From UBA12567 sp964598425 (GTDB taxonomy: Bacteria > Planctomycetota > Phycisphaerae > Phycisphaerales > SM1A02): DNA of 64,000 bases. Below, in pieces: positions 26,258-34,175 of this stretch. The DNA lies in contig CAZRBV010000002.1 in the NCBI GenBank assembly GCA_964598425.1, forward strand, positions 1 to 64,000. Direction: 5' to 3'. Positions within the stretch are counted from its first letter, which is position 1. Each line of letters starts with the position of its first letter. The translations under genes were made by a program, and so were the position numbers. The notes beneath the pieces were generated by a model that saw nothing but the letters and a program-made list of their open reading frames with translations, did not search any database and had not been told where the DNA came from.

Positions 26258-27649
26258 ATGCACCTTCGATTTCTCAGCCTGCCTGCTCTGTTGGCCGCCT
26301 CTCTGGCGGCTCACGCTGGTTCAGCGGACGATGTTCAGCTGACCATTCAGATGATCGGCGAAGAGTTGGTTTCGGGGGTTGGGCCGAACCGCACATTTCG
26401 GGTGTGGGTCGAGATGCCGAGCGATTGGTCGCTGGATGCTGTGGCAGGCAACAGCACCATGGCCTTGAAGCTCACCGTGACCGACGGCTCATTCTTCCAG
26501 CATCCCTGGGGAGGTCCGACGAGTACTTCAATCAACCCGGCCTTCTTCGCTATGGAACCGGAGTTGGAGTGGGACAGCTTTCTGACGATTGGCGCCCTGA
26601 CCAACGTGGACAACGACGTCAACTCGATCGGCTTTGACTTTGAAGACTTCGAGGCTGGCCTGAGTATGTATGACAATGATGGCGGTCTCTTTGTACTGCC
26701 ACCGGGGCCACAGAATGTCCCCGTGTCGTTTGAAGACGACTGTGGAACGTCGCGCACAGGAATCGTGATCGGTCAGTTCACTGTTCTGGGTGCGGGATCA
26801 GCACTCAATGTCTCCATGCTTCTACAGGGCAAGGATGAGTTTTCTGATGTGTGGCAGAAGGCCTTTGACGCCTATGAGGTCGGCGAAGACTGCGACGACA
26901 ATGGGATTCTTGATTACTGCGACCCTGACTGCAACGCCAACGGTCTGGTGGATGCATGCGAGGGAGCCGAGGATTGCAACGCGAACGGTGTTCCCGACGA
27001 GTGTGAGACGTTCGGTGATTGCAATGCCAATGGCGTTCCGGACGAGTGTGAGACGCTCGACGACTGCAATGCCAACGGAACACCCGACGAGTGCGAGTCG
27101 TTTGACGATTGCAACGAGAACGGCATCCCAGATGAGTGCGAGTCTCTCGACGACTGTAACGCCAATGGTATTGCCGACGCCTGTGAGCCAGGCGGCGACT
27201 GCAATGGCAATGGCACACTGGACGAGTGCGAATCATTCGAGGATTGCAACGCCAACGGCATTCCGGATGAGTGTGATGTCGCGGATTCCGACTGCAACGG
27301 AAATGGTGTTCCCGACACGTGTGATGTCGCCGCAGGTACGAGCCTGGATGAGAATCTGGATGGGAACCCGGATGAGTGTGATCCTGACTGCAATGGAAAC
27401 GGGGTGTCCGACCTGGTCGATATCGATGCCGGCACTTCCGATGACTCCAACGGCAATGGTGTTCCCGACGAATGTGAGTGCGACGACATCATCGAGGATG
27501 GTGTCATCGACATTTTCGACTTGTTGCAACTCCTGACCGATTGGGGCGTCTGCCCCGGTGCTGTGGATTGCCCAAGCGATCTCAACGGCGACAGCGACGT
27601 CGACCTGATTGATTTACTCATTCTGGTCGAGGTGTTTGGCGCCTGTTAG
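26258..27649 (+). CDS. Secreted protein with Ca-binding-type DCNxNGxPDEC repeats and dockerin-like C-terminus
   Basis: 463 aa. Signal peptide MHLRFLSLPALLAASLAAHA. Residues about 22-205 are a domain shared with the next gene (compare WDSFLTIGAL and WDSFMTIGAQ, and the Asn-Pro-Ala motif before them). Residues about 211-407 hold roughly a dozen 15-residue repeats of the form DCNANGVPDECETFG; Asp/Asn spacing resembles thrombospondin type-3 and EF-loop calcium sites, and two Cys per repeat could form a disulfide ladder. A dockerin-like doublet (VIDIFDLLQLLTDWG, DLNGDSDVDLIDLL) ends at VFGAC. Probably surface-associated; no enzymatic motif. Confidence 0.8.
   Translation: MHLRFLSLPALLAASLAAHAGSADDVQLTIQMIGEELVSGVGPNRTFRVWVEMPSDWSLDAVAGNSTMALKLTVTDGSFFQHPWGGPTSTSINPAFFAMEPELEWDSFLTIGALTNVDNDVNSIGFDFEDFEAGLSMYDNDGGLFVLPPGPQNVPVSFEDDCGTSRTGIVIGQFTVLGAGSALNVSMLLQGKDEFSDVWQKAFDAYEVGEDCDDNGILDYCDPDCNANGLVDACEGAEDCNANGVPDECETFGDCNANGVPDECETLDDCNANGTPDECESFDDCNENGIPDECESLDDCNANGIADACEPGGDCNGNGTLDECESFEDCNANGIPDECDVADSDCNGNGVPDTCDVAAGTSLDENLDGNPDECDPDCNGNGVSDLVDIDAGTSDDSNGNGVPDECECDDIIEDGVIDIFDLLQLLTDWGVCPGAVDCPSDLNGDSDVDLIDLLILVEVFGAC
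26888..27480 (+). repeat. Tandem 45-bp coding repeats (DCNxNGxPDECExxx)
   Basis: About a dozen head-to-tail copies of a 45-bp unit inside the preceding gene, encoding DC(N/D)xNGxxDxC plus a four-residue linker. The central copies are near-identical as protein but differ at many third positions, so they are not a recent expansion. The last two copies are lengthened and more divergent. No spacer pattern; this is not a CRISPR array. Confidence 0.85.
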
Positions 27650-27805
27650 ATGCCGCCAGTGGCCCTTCGGCGGCACCTATGCCGCTGCCGCCCCTCGCAA
27701 ACCCTACACCTGGCGCAACTGGCCCCCCGTTCGTCGGCACGTCGGTGAAGTGTCCCCCCCCAACTGCCGATCCACTGAGACGTGGACTCACATGGAGGGC
27801 GGTGC

Positions 27806-28678
27806 ATGAAGCAGGCTGGAATCACACTTGGACTCGTCATGGGGTTGGCAGCATCGCTGCCGGCTGCTGCGAGCTGGTTCTATACGACCGATCGCGTCGG
27901 GATTGCAGCTGAGATTGTCGGTGACGGTCTGATCGATACGGATGAGTATGGAGCGAATCGCACGATACGTCTCTGGGCCGTGCTTCCTGCCGGCTGGCGG
28001 CTGGATGTGGTGGCTGGAAACACCACACAGCCGCTGCACCTGTCCACCGATGGCGTGTTTTTTCAGAGCATGTTCGGTGGCTCGACGAGCATGGACATCA
28101 ATCCAGCCGTCTACCCGTTGGCCCCAGATGTGCAGTGGGATAGTTTCATGACGATCGGGGCCCAGGACAACGATGGAACGGGCGCTGTTGGCGGGGCGAA
28201 TAACCTGAATCACATCGGGATCGATTTCAGTACGTTTGATGCTGGCGGGACAATTGATTCCGACAACGGGAGCTGGTTCATCATCCCAACCGATCTGCAG
28301 GGTTGGCCGACCTCCTTCGTGGACCCATGCGGCCGCGAAGGCAACGGTGTTCTGATTGCACAACTGACGCTGCTCGGCGCCGAGTCGTCCATCACGTGTT
28401 CAGCCCTGATGCAGGGTAGCGACGAGTTCGGAGAGACATGGCAGCGCCATCTTGGCATCTTCACGGTCGATCCCGATGGCATGAGTGACGGCGCGCCGGA
28501 GGTTGCGTGTGGGGCGGACATCGACGGGAGTGGTGCGATTGATGTACAAGACCTGCTCCTGTTGATATCAGCTTGGCATGATGGGGCGTGCGCTGACATT
28601 TCCGGAGATGCCATGGTCGATGCCGAGGACTTCCTGTTCCTGGCGAGTACCTGGGGGCCATGCTCTCAGCCCGAGTAG
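27806..28678 (+). CDS. Secreted paralogue of the upstream repeat protein, with dockerin-like C-terminus only
   Basis: 290 aa. ATG at 27806 has GGAGGGCGG upstream and starts a signal peptide (MKQAGITLGLVMGLAASLPA). The N-terminal domain (about 25-215) is homologous to that of the upstream gene: NRTIRLWAVLPAGWRLDVVA, INPAVYPLAPDVQWDSFMTI, and the SALMQGSDEFGETWQ segment matching SMLLQGKDEFSDVWQ. The Ca-type repeats are absent and a doublet (GSGAIDVQDLLLLISAWH, DAMVDAEDFLFLASTWG) follows, ending PCSQPE. Evidently a tandem duplication with repeat gain or loss. Function unknown. The 156-bp gap has a 7-bp hairpin (27651-27675) without a T tract. Confidence 0.8.
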   Translation: MKQAGITLGLVMGLAASLPAAASWFYTTDRVGIAAEIVGDGLIDTDEYGANRTIRLWAVLPAGWRLDVVAGNTTQPLHLSTDGVFFQSMFGGSTSMDINPAVYPLAPDVQWDSFMTIGAQDNDGTGAVGGANNLNHIGIDFSTFDAGGTIDSDNGSWFIIPTDLQGWPTSFVDPCGREGNGVLIAQLTLLGAESSITCSALMQGSDEFGETWQRHLGIFTVDPDGMSDGAPEVACGADIDGSGAIDVQDLLLLISAWHDGACADISGDAMVDAEDFLFLASTWGPCSQPE

Positions 28679-28708
28679 CCCCCCTCCTCGCCCGTATCCT
28701 GATAGGCA

Positions 28709-29785
28709 ATGGATACCGGTTCCCTGCCAATCATCGACGGACACAACGACACGCTGACTCGCATCTTTGGAGAGGATGGAGGCGGCGCATCCTCATTTAT
28801 CAAAGGCTCTGATGAGGGTCACCTTGATCTGCCGCGGGCGCGGCAGGGATCAATGGCAGCGGGCTTTTTTGCACTGTTCATTCGTTCGAAACCTGTTCCG
28901 AACGCGCCTCCGCCTCCGGAGAGTCCTGATCGGAATGAACAGGGCCATTGGACGTTTGCGCCACCACCGATCGAACACGCGTGGGCGGAAGAGGAGACGA
29001 GACGCCTCCTCGCTGAGTTCGAATCACTGCTCGCCTCGGCACAGGACGAAGTGCGACTGATTCGCTCAGAAGGCGATTTGTCCGCATCCCTGCATGACCA
29101 CCGACTCGGCATCATCCTTCACATCGAGGGGTGCGAAATGATCTCACCAGAGCTTCATGAACTCGATGCACTGTATGAGCGCGGCCTGCGGAGTCTCGGC
29201 CCGGTGTGGTCGAGGCCAAATTGTTTCGGTACCGGGATTCGATTCGGCTGGCCGAGCACCAACGACGTCGGTCCGGGGCTGACCGAACCAGGACGCAAGC
29301 TTATTGCTCGGTGTAACGAAATGGGAATCATGGTCGATCTCTCCCACCTGAATCGCCGCGGGTTCATGGAGGTGGCCGCGATCAGCGACAGGCCACTTGT
29401 GGCAACGCACTGCGGATGCCATGCGCTGGCGGCGAGTGCCCGCAATCTCACCGATGACCAGTTCAGGGTCATTGCCGACACCGGCGGTGTCGTCGGATGT
29501 AACTTCTTCACGGGTGATCTTCGGGGCGACGGTGAGTTTGGATCCGATATGCCCCTGGGAAGAATGGCGGAGCACCTTGAGCACATGGTGGATGTCATGG
29601 GTGACGAGCACATTGCCCTTGGAAGTGACTTTGACGGCGCCGACATGTGCGAAGAAATGCGCGATGTGTCCTGCCTCCCCAATCTCATCCGCCTCCTGCG
29701 GGATCGTGGTTGGGAGGAGGCATCGCTGAGGCGACTTTGCTCCGAGAACTGGACCCGGGTTCTTGGGGAGACGTGGCGGAGCTGA
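28709..29785 (+). CDS. Membrane dipeptidase-family (peptidase M19) protein
   Basis: 358 aa. M19 zinc-site motifs: PIIDGHNDTLTRIF near the N-terminus, HIEGCEMI, NEMGIMVDLSHLNRRGF, ATHCGCHAL, and GSDFDGAD. Members cleave dipeptides, including some with D-residues, using two zinc ions. No signal peptide is visible, so it is probably cytoplasmic. It ends 38 bp before the start of the membrane sulfatase and may be cotranscribed. A role in peptidoglycan peptide or dipeptide turnover is plausible but not shown. Confidence 0.88.
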   Translation: MDTGSLPIIDGHNDTLTRIFGEDGGGASSFIKGSDEGHLDLPRARQGSMAAGFFALFIRSKPVPNAPPPPESPDRNEQGHWTFAPPPIEHAWAEEETRRLLAEFESLLASAQDEVRLIRSEGDLSASLHDHRLGIILHIEGCEMISPELHELDALYERGLRSLGPVWSRPNCFGTGIRFGWPSTNDVGPGLTEPGRKLIARCNEMGIMVDLSHLNRRGFMEVAAISDRPLVATHCGCHALAASARNLTDDQFRVIADTGGVVGCNFFTGDLRGDGEFGSDMPLGRMAEHLEHMVDVMGDEHIALGSDFDGADMCEEMRDVSCLPNLIRLLRDRGWEEASLRRLCSENWTRVLGETWRS

Positions 29786-29823
29786 ATGCCCTTCGGGCAG
29801 ACCAGGTGTGTAGCTGCTTCGAT

Positions 29824-31893
29824 ATGCTGGGTCCGATGCCGACGACGACCCCTTCTTCCCGACGTGAGCTATCCGCCTACCCGCCCGACCTGCGTTGGCG
29901 ATGGACGCTTGGCGAGATTCAGCGGGACCTCCTTCTCCTGGCCGTGCTGGTGATACTGATGCAGCTTGCACGCAGTGTCATGGTGGCAACGTTCCAGGGA
30001 CAGTGGAGTCCGGAGTCCGGCTTCGCGGACTACCTGCTCGTAGCGGCACGTGGGTTTCGGTATGACATCAGTATCGGCATGTACCTGACCCTGCCCTGCA
30101 TTCTTGCGTCGGCTGCGTGTCTGTTTGGTGATGCCCGGAGATTCTCTCGAGTTGTCCGTGCTGTATGGGCTCCCACCGCAGTCATCGTGGTGACTCTGCT
30201 GAGCGTTGTCAATGCTGTGTTTTTCGCGGAGTTCCACGACCAGTTCAACCACTTTGCGCTTGGGGCGATGCAGGGATATCTCGGCCCGGTGATCGAAACA
30301 GCTTGGGCAGAGTACCCGCTTGGGTGGCTGACTCTTGGACTCATCATCACCGTCTCGGTATGTGTTGTCAGCCTTCGACTGCTCTTGCGGTGGAACTGGC
30401 TCTGCCGCCCTGGCGTCTTGCGGATAACGCGGTGGCCGGTGCTCCGGATCTCGCTTATGACTGTGTTTGTTGCACTGATCGTTGTTGCGGTTCGTGGTGG
30501 TGTCGGCAACCGCCCGATTCAGCTCAAGGATTCGTCCGCAACGGCTGACACAGAGCTCAACAAGATTGTTCCCAACGCTTTGTTCTCGCTACGGTGCGCG
30601 GCGCAGCAGCACTGGAGGATGGTGTCATCCGAGGGGATCAAGTCGCATTTGGGCGACACGTCAATTCAACATGCAGCAGAGGTCGTGAGCGGAGGCGCCG
30701 CCGCATACACCGTTGACGCGGCGACGAAGCGCACCGCCAGCGGCGCGAGAATCGAGCACCCGAGCCATATCTTCCTCATCATCATGGAGAGCGCTGATAC
30801 ATGGGCCATGCAACCCGAGTTTCGATCACTGCACCTGAGCGACGAATTGGCAGCTCTTGCTGACAATGGCCTTTCGGCAGACTTCTTCGTTGCTTCTGGC
30901 AGAGGATCAATCGAGTCGGTTGCCAGCATTCTTACGGGTCTTCCTGAGGTTGGAGTCTCAACCAACTTTCAACCCAACAGTCAGAGTGTCTATGGCACGT
31001 CAATAGCGCCGCAGATGGCAGCACTCGGCTATGAGCCTCGTTTCTTCAAGGGCAGCTTTGTGGTTTTTCAGCGGTACGCCGACTTTGCGCGTGAGCAGGG
31101 ATTCGAGCGCATCGAAGGCGCCGAGGTCATACGGCGCGACGACACGCCCGTGAACGAGTGGGGCGTGCAGGACGATGTACTCTTTCGCCATGTCGCAGAG
31201 TCTCTTGGAGACGCTCCAAGTTTCAATGTCATTGTGTCGACGACCTACCACCCACCGTATGACTTGAATGTGCATGAGATGGGGTACCCCGTGGACACAC
31301 CACCATCCGAGCTTCCGGAGCCATGTGAGACGTGCACGCCAAAGTGGCTCAGTACGGTTGGGCATGCGTGGTTCGCTGACCGGGCGCTCGGAGACTTTGT
31401 TCGCTCGGTGGAGGCGGAGTATCCAGATGCCTTGTTTATCATTACCGGAGATCATTGGTCGCGTCGGTATCCGACTCACCGGCCGCCATTGACCGCTGCG
31501 TGCCAGAGCCCATGTGTGTTGTATGGACCGCAAGCGCTTGCCGACATTGATGACGCATCGTTCTACGGTTCACATCTTGACATCGCGCCGACCCTCATCG
31601 AATTGCTGGCACCAGAAGGTTATGACTACCACTCATTCGGACACGACATGTTCAACCGTGACGCGTCGTCGCAATACGCCGCAGGCGCGGGCGTCGTTGT
31701 CGGACCGGGATTCGTGCACGATCCAGAGTTGGACGAAGTCGCCGTTTGGGGGGATGGGTCCCCTGATGCAGAGGCGATTGGACAGGCGGTTCAATGGAGC
31801 CAGATGTCCAACGGGCTCGGATGGTGGCGAATCATGCGAGGAAATGATCTGGGATCGCCGTCCACGCAATCTGTGTCGGCGATTCGGCCATAA
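29824..31893 (+). CDS. Membrane-anchored LTA synthase-like sulfatase-family phosphotransferase
   Basis: About 689 aa. Five predicted membrane helices occupy roughly residues 30-230 (LLLLAVLVILMQLARSVMVA, YLTLPCILASAACLF, AVIVVTLLSVVNAVFF, WLTLGLIITVSVCVVSLRLL, LMTVFVALIVVAVRGG). A periplasmic alkaline-phosphatase-superfamily domain follows: FLIIMESADTW (metal-binding Glu), GRGSIESVASILTG (nucleophile position, Ser in place of the Thr of LtaS), and IITGDHWSRR. Relatives transfer glycerol-phosphate or phosphoethanolamine to envelope glycans or lipids. Start uncertain (29824 or 29836); neither has a ribosome site. Confidence 0.8.
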   Translation: MLGPMPTTTPSSRRELSAYPPDLRWRWTLGEIQRDLLLLAVLVILMQLARSVMVATFQGQWSPESGFADYLLVAARGFRYDISIGMYLTLPCILASAACLFGDARRFSRVVRAVWAPTAVIVVTLLSVVNAVFFAEFHDQFNHFALGAMQGYLGPVIETAWAEYPLGWLTLGLIITVSVCVVSLRLLLRWNWLCRPGVLRITRWPVLRISLMTVFVALIVVAVRGGVGNRPIQLKDSSATADTELNKIVPNALFSLRCAAQQHWRMVSSEGIKSHLGDTSIQHAAEVVSGGAAAYTVDAATKRTASGARIEHPSHIFLIIMESADTWAMQPEFRSLHLSDELAALADNGLSADFFVASGRGSIESVASILTGLPEVGVSTNFQPNSQSVYGTSIAPQMAALGYEPRFFKGSFVVFQRYADFAREQGFERIEGAEVIRRDDTPVNEWGVQDDVLFRHVAESLGDAPSFNVIVSTTYHPPYDLNVHEMGYPVDTPPSELPEPCETCTPKWLSTVGHAWFADRALGDFVRSVEAEYPDALFIITGDHWSRRYPTHRPPLTAACQSPCVLYGPQALADIDDASFYGSHLDIAPTLIELLAPEGYDYHSFGHDMFNRDASSQYAAGAGVVVGPGFVHDPELDEVAVWGDGSPDAEAIGQAVQWSQMSNGLGWWRIMRGNDLGSPSTQSVSAIRP

Positions 31894-32089
31894 CTGCTGC
31901 TCGCCCTGTGCCCCGTTGGGGCGGCGCAATGATGCATACATAATCAGATGTGGACATCGCTGGAACCACCAACGGCGGCTTGGGCGATTTGCTGCGAGAT
32001 AGCAGCACACAGTCTCGGCCACGTCCCCTATAGGTTAGTGTGGCGGCTCACCCTGCGCGAGAGCCGCAGTTCGCAGAAGGGGTCCACCA

Positions 32090-33340
32090 ATGGCAGATTC
32101 ACCAGCGCCCAGTTTCACCTCACGGTGCGGCGCGATGTTGCTCGCTGCATCGTTCTCAACATGGTCGCTTGCTGATCCGGGCGGAGGTGGCGGTTCAACA
32201 CCGAGTTGGACCGTACGCTACGTGCCTTCGACCTACCCCACAATTCAGGAGGCTGTCGACGCTGCAGACTCCGGCGATGTCATAGAAATCGCCGAGGGGT
32301 ATCACCGAGATTGCGTGAGTGTCACGTCCAAGTCCTTGACGATCCGCGGTGTGGCTGACACTGTGGTGAGCTGGCGACCCGACTCAGACTACGGTGATGA
32401 GGGCCCGCTGCTCAGCGTGACTGGGGGGGCCACTGTGTATGTGAGGGGGATAATCTTCCAGTCGTCTCATCCAGATGTCACCGAAGCGTTTGATGGGCGC
32501 GCGATCGTCGTGAATGGGTCAACCCTCTTTGTGGATGATTGTGTGTTTCAATGGTGCGAGGCGAGCTGGATTGACGACACGACGCCTCCGGCGTCCGGTC
32601 CGTATCTTGGCGGCGGCGCGATTGACGCGGTTGATGCGAGCATTGAAGTCACGCATTGTCTTTTCGACAAGTGCCATGCGATATACGGTGGTGCTATCAG
32701 ATGTGCCGGGAGCACCGATGCGGAATTCTCGGGCTCCGTGTTCAGAGACTGTGGCGATCTGTACTCTGCCGGGGCGATCTATTTGAATGATTCAACCTGG
32801 TCTGGAGCAGACTACACCATCCGGCAATGCAAGTTTCTGGATTGCACGTCAACCTATGGAAGCGGTGCCGTGGAGTCTCAGGACGCCGACACGTACATCA
32901 ACCGGTGCGTTATTGAACGGTGCTCAGGCGCCATGTCCGCAGTCAACGCCACGAGTTTCGGTCCAGGTATGAGAAGCGACATTATCGAGAGCTATTGTAT
33001 GGATTGTTGGCGGACCCCTCCAAACCCCCACGCGGCCCTCAATGTGAATGGGAGCCTCGCCATAGTAGGTTGGAGTTATATCTGCGGCTGCGGTGCGAAT
33101 CCAGCCCAGCTCACGGGTGGTGCGTGGTCGAATGAGCTCTATATCAACACCGACGACTGCTCCAGCTGCGAGGGCGACGTTTCGTTTGACGGGGATCGTG
33201 GAGTGTACGACCTGTTGGAGCTGCTGACCTATTGGGGCCAACACGATCCCATCTGCGATCTCAACAACGATGACATCGTCGACGCAAGTGATCTGTACGT
33301 ACTGATGGTCGAGTCTGGATTTGGTGGGTGGTGTGACTGA
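32090..33340 (+). CDS. Secreted right-handed beta-helix protein with dockerin-like C-terminus
   Basis: 416 aa. AAGGGG lies 8 bases before ATG 32090. A signal-like N-terminus (CGAMLLAASFSTWSLA) is followed by YPTIQEAVDAADSGDVIEIA, the usual entry to pectate-lyase-like beta helices, and then rungs with repeated Gly/Asn/Cys turns (GGAIDAVDASIEVTHCLFDK, YGGAIRCAG, SAGAIYLNDS). The C-terminal doublet (GDRGVYDLLELLTYWGQ, DLNNDDIVDASDLYVLM) ends GGWCD. Likely a polysaccharide-binding or -cleaving surface protein; no catalytic residues identified. Its last 80 bp are overlapped by an antisense ORF. Confidence 0.75.
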   Translation: MADSPAPSFTSRCGAMLLAASFSTWSLADPGGGGGSTPSWTVRYVPSTYPTIQEAVDAADSGDVIEIAEGYHRDCVSVTSKSLTIRGVADTVVSWRPDSDYGDEGPLLSVTGGATVYVRGIIFQSSHPDVTEAFDGRAIVVNGSTLFVDDCVFQWCEASWIDDTTPPASGPYLGGGAIDAVDASIEVTHCLFDKCHAIYGGAIRCAGSTDAEFSGSVFRDCGDLYSAGAIYLNDSTWSGADYTIRQCKFLDCTSTYGSGAVESQDADTYINRCVIERCSGAMSAVNATSFGPGMRSDIIESYCMDCWRTPPNPHAALNVNGSLAIVGWSYICGCGANPAQLTGGAWSNELYINTDDCSSCEGDVSFDGDRGVYDLLELLTYWGQHDPICDLNNDDIVDASDLYVLMVESGFGGWCD

Positions 33341-33791
33341 GGTCGCCGTCGAAGCAGTCCCCACACTCCTTCGCCGGGTCACGCTCACCAGCAGCCATTT
33401 CGTCCCGGGCATCGAAAGAAGATTCGCGAATTCTGACGTATTCATTCATCCACCCACCGCTCACACAGGGTTCCTCAAACGGGCTTGCCGCAAGGAATAG
33501 GTGCTCGGCTCGTCTAAGGTATGGTTCCCCGTCCAGGATTGCGTAGAGAATGGCGATGATCTCCTCGGTCGGTTCCTCCGGATTCTCCCGCTGTGTGTAC
33601 GCGTAGCTGAGGACCGGCAGATTCACAAGCCACCCGGCATACCGAAAAAGTGTGAGCATTGTGTCGGTGGGGTCCTTCCCGACGATCCGCGTATCGGGCC
33701 TGGTTATCCATTCGTAATCCCCCGCTTGCACAGTGCGTGGCATACTCGTGCGCTGAAAACTCACAGCCGGGAATGTGGGGATCTTCACCAT
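33261..33791 (-). CDS. Hypothetical protein, possibly the 3' part of a frame-broken gene
   Basis: 176 aa. From residue 17 the frame has G/C-biased third positions and a natural composition (YEWITRPDTRIVGKDPTDTM, EEIIAILYAILDGEPYLRRA, SGGWMNEYVRIRESSFDARD), so I regard it as genuinely coding, but I recognise no family. ATG at 33791 overlaps the stop of the ORF before it, without a ribosome site. The final 26 residues are antisense to the beta-helix gene and are probably not native. A C-run at 33719-33723 marks a possible +1 frame change from another coding-like frame. Confidence 0.45.
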   Translation of the reverse strand: MVKIPTFPAVSFQRTSMPRTVQAGDYEWITRPDTRIVGKDPTDTMLTLFRYAGWLVNLPVLSYAYTQRENPEEPTEEIIAILYAILDGEPYLRRAEHLFLAASPFEEPCVSGGWMNEYVRIRESSFDARDEMAAGERDPAKECGDCFDGDLSHTTHQIQTRPSVRTDHLRRRCHRC

Positions 33792-33994
33792 GGAGGAGGT
33801 ACTGTTGGTAGTCCTCCGTCGTCAGCGGGGTCCTCTTCGGTACCGAAACTGCGCGAGAAGTATCCGGGCTCTCCGTCATCGTGTGAAGAGTTCTCGGCGA
33901 CGAATGCCTCAAAGCGTGGTCTGAAGAGGTCGCGTCCGCCCTTGTCCACGCCAAGTCTGACGTTGTCGCCCTCTTGGTTGCTGCGGAGGCGCAT
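33785..33994 (-). CDS. Small hypothetical ORF, possibly the 5' part of the same broken gene
   Basis: 69 aa from ATG 33994. The first ~58 residues (NQEGDNVRLGVDKGGRDLF, FEAFVAENSSHDDGEPGY) have G/C-rich third positions; after a GGGG run (33827-33830) third positions turn A/T-rich and a different frame (LTTEDYQQYLLHGEDPHIPG) looks coding instead. The frame could extend upstream to a TTG at 34060. No family recognised and no ribosome site. Either a small gene coupled to the next one or the front of one gene split by two indels. The rest of 33995-34175 shows nothing certain. Confidence 0.35.
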   Translation of the reverse strand: MRLRSNQEGDNVRLGVDKGGRDLFRPRFEAFVAENSSHDDGEPGYFSRSFGTEEDPADDGGLPTVPPPW

Positions 33995-34175
33995 GTGGCT
34001 GCGTCGGCGAGCCCGTGATCGAACCAACCAGAGGGGCTTGGGGGGCGTTCGGCAGGGCAATCAACCTCGGGCCAAGAGCGTGGGCGGAGCGGGGATGCCA
34101 TGACGACCACCTGGGATTGATTCACGCCACATGCATTCCTTGCCTGTGGCCTACAATCCCCCGCTCCCATCACCT

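Noticed and set aside
26888..27480. CRISPR-like periodicity
   Set aside because: Period is 45 bp with no spacers and the units are in frame inside a secreted protein gene.
31910..31922. Hairpin GCCCC-GTT-GGGGC after the membrane sulfatase as terminator
   Set aside because: Only five base pairs and no T tract; too weak to call.
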